This document shows positions 26,550 to 34,562 of a stretch of 64,000 nucleotides of DNA, one piece after another. A program made the translations under genes and the position numbers. Under the pieces are notes generated by a model that saw only the letters and a list, made by a program, of their open reading frames with translations, searched no databases and had not been told where the DNA came from. The stretch spans positions 1,736,001 through 1,800,000 of the forward strand of contig NZ_CP015098.1 of assembly GCF_001611795.1 (NCBI RefSeq), read 5' to 3'. The stretch's first letter is position 1. Each line of letters starts with the position of its first letter. This DNA is from Streptomyces qaidamensis (GTDB lineage: Bacteria > Actinomycetota > Actinomycetes > Streptomycetales > Streptomycetaceae).

Positions 26550-27838
26550 CAGCTGCCGAGAGCCGTCTTCGACTCGGTGAAGAACTGCTTGACGGCCTCG
26601 TCCACCGAGCGCTTGCCCAGGCCGACTTCCTCGCCGATGCGCAGGAAGGCGGCCTCACAGACGTCCGCGCCGTTCGGGTGCGGGGTGATGGGCTCCAGGA
26701 CGCCCGCCTCGACGAGGGACTCCTCGTACGCGGCGATCGCCTTGTTGACCTCGTCGGTCGGCTTGTACGCGTCGTACTGCGCCTGCGTCGCGGGCACGCC
26801 ACGGTCGTAGCCCATGATCTTGGCGACCTCGGGGTCGTGCACCATGAAGTCGATGAACTGGGCGACCTCCTTCGGGTGCTGAGTGCGCTTGGAGGCGCTC
26901 AGCATGAGGGAGCCGAGGTACTGGCCGGTCTTCTTGCCGTCCGTGGTCGGGATGGGGGCCAGGCCGTACTCGCTCTTGCCCTCGGAGGTGTAGCGGACGG
27001 TGAAGTTGTCCCAGGTGAACTCGCCGCCGGCGAGCTCGCCGGCGACCGCCGACTTGGGCTTGATCTGGGCGACCTTCTTCTGGTTGGCGTAGCTGCCGTC
27101 CTCGACGCCCTTCTTGGCCTTCGTCCACCAGTCCGTCAGGTCCGCCTCGGTGAAGCCGAGCCCGTCCTCGGTGAAGAACGCCTTGCCGTTCTGGCGCAGG
27201 TACAGGTCGTAGAGGTACATGACGTTGTACGGGCCGGTGTCACCGGCACGTCCCGTCTTCTCGCGGATCTTCTTCATCGCCGCGTGGTAGTCGTCCCAGG
27301 TCCAACCCTGCTCCGGCTTCACCCCGGCCCGCGCGTAGACGGGCTTGTCGATGACCAGAGCCATGGAGTTCGAACCGACAGGAACGCCGAGGAGCTTGCC
27401 GTCGATCTCGCCGAACTTCTCCAGGCCCGCGCGGAATCCCTCCATCCGGAGGTTGCCCGCCTTCGCCTGCTCGCTCAGATCCAGCAGCACGTTCTTCGCG
27501 TCGTATTTCCGGAGGAAGCCGATCGCATTCTGGAACACGTCCGGCGGATTTCCGCCGGAGGCCTGGGTGTTGAACTTCTTCCAGAAGTCGAGATAAGGCT
27601 GGAAGTCCGTTTTCACCTTGATCTTCGGGTACTTCTTCTCGAAGAGCGCGATGGTCTTGTTGATTCTCTGGGCGCGGTCCTCCGCACCCCACCACGCGTA
27701 ACGGATCGTCACCGTCCCGTCCGCGGAGGCCCCTCCGTCGCCACCGCAGCCGGTCGTCGCGGCCAGTCCCAGCGTGGCTGCCGTGGCTCCGGCCGCCTTC
27801 AGGATGGTGCGTCTCTCAACATTCCTGCCGTTCACCAC
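26549..27838 (-). CDS. Sugar-binding lipoprotein of an ABC importer (family 1)
   Basis: This solute-binding protein of about 429 residues has a twin-arginine-like lipoprotein signal (VERRTILKAAGATAATLG, cysteine near residue 31 in ATTGC). The mature part starts TIRYAWWGAEDRAQRINKTI and has the family 1 pattern of carbohydrate-binding proteins. GTG at 27838 lies 7 bases after GGGGAGG; a second GTG follows at once. It is the first gene of a five-gene operon (binding protein, two permeases, YesL-like, lyase) and is preceded by LacI-type palindromes. A pectic oligosaccharide ligand is inferred from the lyase. Confidence 0.92.
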   Translation of the reverse strand: MVNGRNVERRTILKAAGATAATLGLAATTGCGGDGGASADGTVTIRYAWWGAEDRAQRINKTIALFEKKYPKIKVKTDFQPYLDFWKKFNTQASGGNPPDVFQNAIGFLRKYDAKNVLLDLSEQAKAGNLRMEGFRAGLEKFGEIDGKLLGVPVGSNSMALVIDKPVYARAGVKPEQGWTWDDYHAAMKKIREKTGRAGDTGPYNVMYLYDLYLRQNGKAFFTEDGLGFTEADLTDWWTKAKKGVEDGSYANQKKVAQIKPKSAVAGELAGGEFTWDNFTVRYTSEGKSEYGLAPIPTTDGKKTGQYLGSLMLSASKRTQHPKEVAQFIDFMVHDPEVAKIMGYDRGVPATQAQYDAYKPTDEVNKAIAAYEESLVEAGVLEPITPHPNGADVCEAAFLRIGEEVGLGKRSVDEAVKQFFTESKTALGS

Positions 27839-27871
27839 GGTTGGACCTCCCCGCACGTCGTCCCGCTCGCA

Positions 27872-27894
27872 TGAATCGTTTCAAGTAAGCGCTT
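27872..27894 (-). promoter_or_regulatory. LacI-type operators before the rhamnogalacturonan operon
   Basis: Two palindromes stand 34-56 bases before the GTG of the binding-protein gene. TGAATCGTTTCA (27872-27883) has TGAA/TTCA arms around a central CG, and AAGCGCTT (27887-27894) is perfect. Both match the style of LacI/GalR-family operators in Streptomyces sugar operons. On the coding strand they read AAGCGCTT then TGAAACGATTCA. No LacI-family gene is in the window, so the repressor is encoded elsewhere. Confidence 0.7.
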
Positions 27895-27949
27895 GCTGGC
27901 ACAAGGTACGGAGGGGCTGAGGGTGCGTCAATGATTCGGACAAGAATTT

Positions 27950-29942
27950 CTTACCGACGGGGCGGGCGGCGGAGCGGGCCGAGAGGGCGGGGCTGGAAGC
28001 GGAGCCGGACGACGTCCCTGGTGACGGCCATGCGTCCGAAGCGCCGAACGGTGAGGGGCGGGCCGGGTTGGTTCCGGGCGCGACCGAAAGACGACGGGGG
28101 GGTAGAGGGCGGGGCCGGGGTGGGCTTGGGACTGGGGTTGCGGAGAGCAGGGGCCGGATTCGGCCATGTGGCGTCGGAGTGAGGGGTTTCGTGGACGTGG
28201 AGCTCGGTTTTGGCCATGTGGCGTTGAGGCGAGGGGTGTTGTGGGGGGTGGGTCGGTGAGGGTGACTGCGACCGAGCGTGACGGGGGCGTAGCCGGGTGG
28301 AGGGGGTGGGTAGGCGGTGGGTGGTGAGCCCGTGAGCGGACAGCGCGGCGGTGGCGCGGTGCGGATGGGGCGGATGGGGCGGATGGGGTGGTGCCCGGGG
28401 CTACGGACGTGGGGCCGACCGAGGGGGCGGCTTGGGTGAGCCGGCGTCCGAGCTCGGTGATCAGTACGGCCGGCTGAGGAGTCGGCGGCACGGAAGGTGG
28501 GTGCTCGGGCCGCGGGGCTCGGTGACCGAGCGGGCGACAGAGGCGGCCGCGAGTCCGGGCGGCCTGACGCCCAGGACTCGGTGGCTGTACGGCTGGCCGA
28601 GGGGGTTGAGGCCAGGCGGTCCGGGGCTCGGGGCTCGGTGATCGTCTGGGAGGTCGTCCGGGCGGTGGTGCGATGGGCAGGGTCGGGGCGGGTGCCTGGG
28701 TGGGTGGGGGCGGCCTGACGGCGGACCGGTCGGCCCGATGGCTGGATCCCGTCGGGTAGCCGGCTCGGGCGGGGCGCGAGCGGTTCGAAGGGCAGGGGGC
28801 GCGGGATGGCCTGCCCGAGGCGGGTACCGGCCTCGCCTGGCCCAGCGGCGGGATCTCGCCACGGGCCCCCGACGGGGCGACGGCGTGAGCGGTTCAACGG
28901 GCAGGGTGGGGCACGCCCTGCCCCGAGCGGTATCGACCCTGCCTGGCCGGGAGCGGGACTCACCACCAGCCGGCTCCCGACGGACGTGACGGCGAGGCAT
29001 GCCCTGCCCACGGGGAGGCATCGACCCTGTTTGCGCCGGGAGCGCGGGGTTCGCTGGACTCGCCACCAGCCGGCTCCGGCGGGGCGACGGCCTGCCCGGG
29101 CCATGGCGCGCACCGCGCCGAACCGGCCCGACGGCGGAATCAGGACACCCGGCCCATGGCGGTGTCGGCGCCGGCAGGTCCGAGGGGCCCGCCGCCGCCC
29201 GGCTTGGCGCGCGGCAGTGCGAGCGGTTCACCGGGGAGGCAGGGTCTTGGCAGCCTCGGCCCGGGCGAAACTCGGTCACGAAGCGGGACCGACGGGCAGA
29301 TCTCAGCCTCTGTCAGCTCGACGACAGGGTCAGCGACCACGGGTCGCCTGGTACGCCCCGCTCGGGGTGAATCTCGCCATCAGTCGCAGCCCCTAGCGGG
29401 TATCGACGCCGGCAGGGACCAGGGATCTCGCCCCGCCCGGTGCGCGTGGCTCGCAGGGCGAGGGCGGCCCCGGCAGGCTCTACTCGGATCGGATCTCGGC
29501 GCGACACACCCTGCTCGGCGCGCATCTCAAGTCCGTCCATGGGCCAGGGGCGGCTCCTCGTCACCAGCCGGCTCGACGGGGGCGCCAGGGCGAGAAGCCG
29601 ACTGACACGGGCTTCCCGGCTTACGCGGGCCATGGCGGCATCGGCGCCAGCCGCCCCGAGGAGCCCGCCGCCCGGCTCGGCGCGCGGCGGTGCGAGTGAC
29701 CCACCTGGCAAGGACGCCCGAAGGCGCGGACCGGGCGGATGCCGGCCACCAGTCGGCACAGCGGAGAGCTCTCGGCTCCAGGCCCCGCCCCGGCCCCGGG
29801 CCGGCCCGTCTCAGCCTTCACCGGCGCCTCCGGCCTGGCCACAGAGGTCGCCGTCCGGGCGCTCCCGCCCGGCGGGCTGCCATGAGGCCCCACGCACAGA
29901 CCGACAGCCCGATAACCCCAGCCCCTCAGCCCCCACACAACA
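27950..29942. repeat. Approximately 2-kb repeat-filled region without a supportable gene
   Basis: This stretch carries long open frames in several directions, but none has a plausible start with a ribosome site or a recognisable domain; all are Pro/Arg/Gly/Ala-rich shadows. Degenerate repeats are visible instead: CGGATGGGG three times (28362-28388); GGCCATGTGGCGT at 28162 and 28212 (50-bp spacing); CACCAGCCGGCTC at 28964, 29064 and 29562; and a diverged copy of about 75 bp at 29152 and 29629. The left part is strongly G-biased on the plus strand. It ends at the terminator of the second tRNA-Val gene. I see no RNA gene in it. Confidence 0.65.
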
Positions 29943-29980
29943 CCGACGGCCCACCTGCGCAATCGCAGATGGGCCGTCGG
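29943..29980 (-). terminator. Hairpin after the second tRNA-Val(CAC)
   Basis: A 17-bp stem with one mismatch (CCGACGGCCCACCTGCG at 29943-29959 against 29964-29980, 4-base loop) begins 7 bases downstream of the tRNA 3' end on the minus strand. It is followed by TGTTGTGTG rather than a clean T run. Function as terminator is likely. Confidence 0.7.
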
Positions 29981-29986
29981 TCCGGG

Positions 29987-30058
29987 TGGGCGATACTGGG
30001 TTCGAACCAGTGACCTCTTCGGTGTGAACGAAGCGCTCTCCCACTGAGCTAATCGCCC
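29987..30058 (-). tRNA. tRNA-Val (anticodon CAC), second identical copy
   Basis: This 72-base gene is identical to that at 13942-14013, with acceptor GGGCGAT/ATCGCCC and anticodon loop TTCACAC. Identity extends a few bases beyond both ends. It lies downstream of the TIGR02611-type gene on the same strand. Confidence 0.98.
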
Positions 30059-30104
30059 GGACGCAGGAAGAACATTACCCCATGTCAGGGGGTACCTGTG
30101 ACGC

Positions 30105-30563
30105 TCACTGGTCCTTGAGCTTCCACGGCATGGTGATGCCGAATTTCCAGAGGTAGATGCCGACCAGCACGCCGATGATCACCAGCCCGATCGACGTCAG
30201 GATGATGTTGCGGCGCCGCACCTTGGGATCGAGGGCGCGCTGCGCCGCCTCGGTGACCTTCCGCTTGGTCCAGCGCAGCACCAGCTGGGCCCAGACGAAC
30301 TCCGTCGCCCAGATCGCCATGCCGCCGAAGATCACGACCCACCCCGGTCCGGGCAGTGGCAGCATGATGATGCCGGTCACGACGACCGCGAATCCGATGA
30401 TGAAGACGCCGACCTGCCAGCTGAGGTGCAGCGCCCGGCGGGCCTTGATGAACTCCGGCGCACGCGAGCCGAGCCCGCGATCCTGCTCGCCGTGTGCCTC
30501 GCCCGTCCCCGTCTCGTTCGACGCCACGGCCACCTCGCCCGGCTCGTTACTCCCCGTATTCAT
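30105..30563 (-). CDS. TIGR02611-type (PGPGW motif) membrane protein
   Basis: This 152-residue protein has an acidic N-terminal tail, two membrane segments around VFIIGFAVVVTGIIMLPLPG, the diagnostic PLPGPGWVVIFGG motif (about residue 72), and a third segment near the C-terminus (ILTSIGLVIIGVLVGIYLW). The family is common next to ssgB in Streptomyces but has no known function. ATG at 30563 gives the expected length. It is divergent from ssgB. Confidence 0.9.
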   Translation of the reverse strand: MNTGSNEPGEVAVASNETGTGEAHGEQDRGLGSRAPEFIKARRALHLSWQVGVFIIGFAVVVTGIIMLPLPGPGWVVIFGGMAIWATEFVWAQLVLRWTKRKVTEAAQRALDPKVRRRNIILTSIGLVIIGVLVGIYLWKFGITMPWKLKDQ

Positions 30564-30754
30564 ACGGGGAGACACTACCCGAGCGAAACCAGTCACCGGA
30601 ATGGACGCAGGGCGCGAACGATCCCTCGGCCGGAAGAGTTACGTAAAGCCACGCAAAACACTCAGAGGGGTTTACAACGGCACCGTAGGTGGCATGTCGA
30701 TTTCGCCGACGTGCGAATCCCCGAGCGCACACTGAGCGAAAGGCCCTGGCGCTT

Positions 30755-31168
30755 ATGAACACCACGGTCAGCTGCGAGCTGCACCTGCGCCTCGTTGTGT
30801 CGAGCGAGTCCTCCCTGCCTGTCCCCGCAGGCCTGCGGTACGACACGGCCGACCCCTACGCCGTGCACGCCACCTTCCACACCGGAGCCGAGGAAACCGT
30901 CGAGTGGGTGTTCGCCCGCGACCTCCTCGCCGAGGGACTTCACCGCCCTACGGGCACCGGCGACGTCCGCGTCTGGCCGTCGCGCAGTCACGGCCAGGGC
31001 GTCGTGTGCATCGCCCTGAGCTCGCCGGAGGGCGAGGCCCTGCTAGAGGCCCCGGCACGGGCCCTGGAATCCTTCCTGAAGCGGACCGACGCCGCCGTGC
31101 CGCCCGGCACGGAACACCGGCACTTCGACCTCGATCAGGAGCTCTCGCACATCCTGGCGGAAAGCTAG
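30755..31168 (+). CDS. ssgB: SsgB, sporulation-specific cell-division regulator
   Basis: This 137-residue protein starts MNTTVSCELHLRLVVSSESS and carries the very conserved SsgB sequence (RYDTADPYAVHATFHTGAEE, then VEWVFARDLLAEGL). SsgB, positioned by SsgA, recruits FtsZ to future septa in aerial hyphae during sporulation, and it is found only in morphologically complex actinomycetes. ATG at 30755 fits the family length. Upstream, GGTTTA at about 30669 followed 13 bases later by GGTGGC might be part of a stress-sigma promoter, since ssgB of S. coelicolor is known to depend on SigH; the match is weak. Confidence 0.98.
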   Translation: MNTTVSCELHLRLVVSSESSLPVPAGLRYDTADPYAVHATFHTGAEETVEWVFARDLLAEGLHRPTGTGDVRVWPSRSHGQGVVCIALSSPEGEALLEAPARALESFLKRTDAAVPPGTEHRHFDLDQELSHILAES

Positions 31169-31535
31169 GGCGAGGCCCTCACAAAGCCGCCCGGCGCCGT
31201 CGACTCGGGGAGACGGCTCGGGCTCGGACAACCGCATACGGGATGACACCGGCGCCGGCACCGCGGATCACGCGGTACGGCGCCGGTTCGCGTGGGAGCG
31301 CCCCTGCCCGGGCGTCCCTCCCCCGGTGCCCCGCCGCCGATGTCGCGCCGGCGGTGTCGCGCCGCACGGGGAACCCTGGCGGGCCGGAAGCGTTCCGCAC
31401 GGGGTACCCCGGCGGGCCGGGAGGCGTTGCATTCGAAGCCATGTGCGGGCATGAGGCGGTCCGGCGGAGGTGGAGCCGTTACCATCGGCCAGCATCGGCG
31501 GGCGCCCGCCCGACCCTCAGGCCAGGGAGCGAATC
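31169..31535. other. 367-base spacer after ssgB with a 33-bp tandem repeat
   Basis: The spacer between ssgB and the CGNR gene contains no supportable gene. It holds two tandem copies of a 33-bp unit starting CGCACGGGG (31363-31395 and 31396-31428, about 29 of 33 bases alike) and other CCGGCG-rich sequence. The promoter of the CGNR gene should lie in its last 100 bases, but no clear -35/-10 pair is seen. Confidence 0.6.
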
Positions 31536-32096
31536 GTGCTGATCACCCACGACACCCGGTGCGCCCTCGACACCGTGGTCGATCTGGTGAACACCGCACC
31601 GGAGGACGACACGGCCCCGGACGGGCTGCCGGACGTGGCGACCCTCGTGGACTTCGTGCGGAACCACGAGATCAGCGATGTCGGGGTGCTCTCGGACTTC
31701 GACCTCTCGGCGGTGCGCAAGATCCGCGGGCGCTTCGCCGCCGTCTTCGCCGCTCCGGACGCCCGGGCCGCGGCCGGGCAGATCAACGAGCTGGTCGCGG
31801 CGGCCGGCACCACGCCCCGGCTCACGGACCACGACGGCTACGACTGGCATGTGCACTACTTCGCGCCCGGTGCCTCCGTAGCCGATCACCTCGCCGCCGA
31901 CTGCGGGATGGCGCTGGCGTTCTTCGTGGTCGCCGGGGAGCAGGAGCGCCTGCGGCGGTGCGAGGCACCGGACTGCCGGCGCGCCTTCGTCGACCTGTCC
32001 CGGAACCGCTCGCGGCGGTACTGCGACAGCCGCACCTGCGGAAACCGCCTCCACGTGGCCGCGTACCGGGCGCGCCGCAAGGAGGCGGCGGGCTGA
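31536..32096 (+). CDS. CGNR zinc-finger regulator (ABATE-domain type)
   Basis: This 186-residue protein begins VLITHDTRCALDTVVDLVNT with the N-terminal stress-regulator (ABATE) domain. It ends in the CGNR zinc finger: CEAPDC, then YCDSRTCGNRLHVAAYRARR, giving four cysteines to bind zinc. Such proteins are putative DNA-binding transcription factors. GTG at 31536 lies 6 bases after GGGAG, which decides against the longer frame from 31470. It stands alone on the plus strand. Confidence 0.92.
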   Translation: MLITHDTRCALDTVVDLVNTAPEDDTAPDGLPDVATLVDFVRNHEISDVGVLSDFDLSAVRKIRGRFAAVFAAPDARAAAGQINELVAAAGTTPRLTDHDGYDWHVHYFAPGASVADHLAADCGMALAFFVVAGEQERLRRCEAPDCRRAFVDLSRNRSRRYCDSRTCGNRLHVAAYRARRKEAAG

Positions 32097-32180
32097 CGCC
32101 CGGCGCCGGGCCGCGGGGCTGTGGAGGGTGTCGATGCCGACGCGGCCCCGGCGGGTGGCGCCGGGTACCGCGGGTAAGGC

Positions 32181-32357
32181 TCACAGCAGCAGCAGATCGT
32201 GCAACGAGGCCATGAGCAGCAGACTCCCGATCACCGCCAGGAAGATCATCAGCGGTGGCTGGGAGAGGGCGAAGAGGCAACCACGTGGCTCGTCCTGCCG
32301 GGGATGTGGCTCATCCTGCGGCGGTGCGGGGTCGCTCTGTTTCGTCGTGTCCAGCAT
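32181..32357 (-). CDS. Small membrane protein, 58 residues
   Basis: This short frame reads MLDTTKQSDPAPPQDEPHPR, then a link with CLFALSQPP, and one strong membrane helix, LMIFLAVIGSLLLMASLHD, ending in LLLL. The acidic, proline-rich N-terminus and clean C-terminal helix look like a real small protein rather than a shadow. No good Shine-Dalgarno site precedes ATG at 32357, so a later start is possible (the inner ATG before the helix). Function is unknown. Confidence 0.6.
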   Translation of the reverse strand: MLDTTKQSDPAPPQDEPHPRQDEPRGCLFALSQPPLMIFLAVIGSLLLMASLHDLLLL

Positions 32358-32513
32358 CTCGCGGCGATGATGACGCAGTCCCCCCGCCGGGCGCGATCAG
32401 CGGCCTCGTTCCGTGCGGGAGTGCACCGATTCCGCGAGGTCCGGTTCAGGTTGTGATCACTTCCGCGCACCGGCGGACCCACTGTGACGATTCGGCCCCG
32501 GGCGGGGCCGCCT

Positions 32514-32951
32514 TCATATGCCGTGCTTCTTGAGAATGGCCTCGATGTCGCTGAAGTCGTCGTCGCGGGACGCCGTCGCCGGCCTGGTCGCCGGGCGGGA
32601 GCCCTGGCTCAGGGAAGGCGCCGAGGCGGCGGGGGCCACCGTGTCGGGCCGGTCGGCGGCGCGCGCCGCCGCCCTGCGCTCCTTGCGGGTGCCGCCGCGA
32701 CGGCGCTCCACGGCTCGTGTGGTCATGAAGAGCACCCATGCGAGGCCGAGCACACCGAACCCGGCCCAGGCCGTCGGGCTGAACGCGGTGTCGGCCAGCC
32801 ACTCGACGACCCCGGTCATCACGAGGCCGATCGGGACGAGGGAGTAGGCGGCGACACGGACCGCGGCGAGGTACCGCTTGCGGTACGCCGTGACGATCGC
32901 AATGCCCAGGCCTGCCGCGGACACGGCGGAGCAGACGGTCTCGGCAATCAT
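32514..32951 (-). CDS. Small membrane protein with charged C-terminal tail
   Basis: This 145-residue protein begins MIAETVCSAVSAAGLGIAIV and has about three membrane segments in the first 85 residues. A basic linker (RRRGGTRKERRAAARAAD) and an acidic end DDDFSDIEAILKKHGI follow. The conserved-looking acidic helix at the end could bind a partner. GGAGG 5 bases before ATG at 32951 supports the start. It is divergent from the DsbA-like gene. No function is recognised. Confidence 0.85.
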   Translation of the reverse strand: MIAETVCSAVSAAGLGIAIVTAYRKRYLAAVRVAAYSLVPIGLVMTGVVEWLADTAFSPTAWAGFGVLGLAWVLFMTTRAVERRRGGTRKERRAAARAADRPDTVAPAASAPSLSQGSRPATRPATASRDDDFSDIEAILKKHGI

Positions 32952-33127
32952 CCGGTCCTCCAGGCGTGGCGCGGTCGGGTCGGGTCACTTCGTCCCTTCC
33001 ATCCTGCACCCGCCGCACCCCGCCGGGCCATGCTCCGGCCCGACATCAGGGACATCTCCGGGTCACCTCCTCCGCAGGTGCCGGTGCGGGCTGCGCCTCC
33101 GGCCGCGGCTGCTGGGAGACTGTCGGC

Positions 33128-33652
33128 ATGAGCGACTCCTCCCCCGACCGTTCCGCCGCCCCCGTCCTCGAGGTCTGGTGCGACCTCCAGTGCCCGGACT
33201 GCCGTACCGCGCTGGACGATCTCCATGCCTTGCGCGCCCGCTACGGCGACCGGCTGGAGCTGCGGCTGCGGCACTTCCCGCTGGAGAAGAACAAGCACGC
33301 CTTCGCCGCCGCCCAGGCCGCGGAGCAGGCGTGGGAGCAGGGCCGGGGATGGCCGTACGCCGAAGCCCTGCTGGGGCGGGTCGAGGAGCTGGCCCGTAAG
33401 GGCGAACCCTTCCTGGTCGAGATGGCCCGGGAACTGGGCCTGGACGCCGAGGAGTTCGACACCGCGCTGATCGACGGCCGGCACATCCTGATCGTGGACG
33501 CCGACCAGGCCGAGGGCAAGGCGATCGGTGTGACCGGCACCCCGACGTACGTCATCGGCGGGGAGCGGCTCGACGGCGGCAAGAGCCAGGAGGGGCTGCG
33601 CGAGCGGATCGAGGAGATCGCGGACCGGCTGCTGGCCGGGCAGGAGCACTGA
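33128..33652 (+). CDS. DsbA-family thioredoxin-fold protein
   Basis: This 174-residue protein has the redox motif CPDC in LEVWCDLQCPDCRTAL (about residue 22), the FPLEKNKHAFAAAQAA region, and the cis-proline loop GVTGTPTYVIGG, all typical of DsbA/FrnE-like disulfide oxidoreductases. No signal peptide is visible, so it probably acts in the cytoplasm. ATG at 33128 is the first that leaves the domain intact; the longer frame from 32966 is Ser/Arg/Gly-rich shadow. Confidence 0.92.
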   Translation: MSDSSPDRSAAPVLEVWCDLQCPDCRTALDDLHALRARYGDRLELRLRHFPLEKNKHAFAAAQAAEQAWEQGRGWPYAEALLGRVEELARKGEPFLVEMARELGLDAEEFDTALIDGRHILIVDADQAEGKAIGVTGTPTYVIGGERLDGGKSQEGLRERIEEIADRLLAGQEH

Positions 33653-33683
33653 TAGCCCTCGCCCGGCCGGCGGCTCCGGGCCG

Positions 33684-34508
33684 CTACAGCAGCGGTTTGT
33701 ACAGGGCGTACCGTTCGGTCTCGTAGCCGAGTGAGGCGTAGAGCCGTTCGGCCGGGGTGTTGCCCGCGAAGACATTGAGGCCGAGGGTCCGCCTGCCCTC
33801 GGCGATGGTCTGGGCCTCGGCCAGCAGCATCAGGGTGCGGCCGTGGCCCTCCCCCCGGTGGGCGGCGTCGGTCTCGACGTCGAAGACGAAGGCGCTGCTC
33901 TCGCGCACCGCGAGCCACAGCGTTCCCACGGGCGTCCCCAGGTGTTCGACGACGCTGATGAGCATGCCCGGGGTGGCGAGGCCGTCGGGCAGCAGGGTCG
34001 CGTGGTCGCGCTCGGACTTGACCCGGGCCTCGGCCTCCGGGACGCCCCGGTCGATCCAGCTGCGCGCGTAGTGCTCCTTGCCCTTCTCCAGCCAGGGGCC
34101 GAACTCCGCCTCGGTCATGGGCCGGGCACGGCTGCCCTCCGGCAGCTCGGGCGGGGTGTCGCCGAGCTGCTTCTCCATGCCGCGGTTGCGGACGACGTAG
34201 CCGAGCGCCGTGGCGAGCCGGAGCCCGGCCTCGGACGTGGCCGGGACCACGGCCTCGATGCGACGGCACCCCCAGCCGCGCGCCACCTCCTCGGCGGCGA
34301 GCGCTGCGACCGTGCCACGGCCCCGCCTGCGATCCGCTTCGTCGATGTGCAGCTTCGTGATCCGGGCCACCGCGGTGCCGAACACGGGATGCGTGTCGAG
34401 GTGTATCGCCCCTACGGGACGGCTGTTCACACATACCTGGTAGCGGCGTGAGCGCGTCCCGTCGGCGTTCTGCTGAAGCGGCTCGGTCGGCCGCAGGGTC
34501 GTGGTCAT
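33684..34508 (-). CDS. GNAT N-acetyltransferase, two tandem domains
   Basis: This 274-residue protein has two acetyltransferase halves. The first (about 20-110) carries ITKLHIDEADRRRGRGTVAA with an acetyl-CoA-binding R-x2-G-x-G-like loop. The second (about 150-274) has VFDVETDAAHRGEGHGRTLM and ends LNVFAGNTPAERLYASLGYE. Such double GNATs include mycothiol synthase-like and antibiotic-modifying enzymes; the substrate here is unknown. ATG at 34508 (MTTTLRPTEP) is chosen. It converges with the DsbA-like gene. Confidence 0.9.
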   Translation of the reverse strand: MTTTLRPTEPLQQNADGTRSRRYQVCVNSRPVGAIHLDTHPVFGTAVARITKLHIDEADRRRGRGTVAALAAEEVARGWGCRRIEAVVPATSEAGLRLATALGYVVRNRGMEKQLGDTPPELPEGSRARPMTEAEFGPWLEKGKEHYARSWIDRGVPEAEARVKSERDHATLLPDGLATPGMLISVVEHLGTPVGTLWLAVRESSAFVFDVETDAAHRGEGHGRTLMLLAEAQTIAEGRRTLGLNVFAGNTPAERLYASLGYETERYALYKPLL

Positions 34509-34562
34509 CAGGGGTGTTCTACCCGCAACCACGGTCCCGGTCAGCCGATTTCGCCGACACTG

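Noticed and set aside
27881-29113. Minus-strand 410-residue Pro/Arg/Ser-rich frame and similar ones to 29279
   Set aside because: Residue bias follows DNA repeats, several overlapping frames look alike, and no start with a ribosome site was found.
28461-29279. Secondary metabolite or cell-wall repeat protein gene
   Set aside because: No signal peptide, no domain, and repeats are not in a constant frame.
13942-30058. Integrative element between the two tRNA-Val genes
   Set aside because: No integrase, excisionase, replication or transfer gene lies inside; only the weaker claim of a tRNA-bracketed variable segment is kept.
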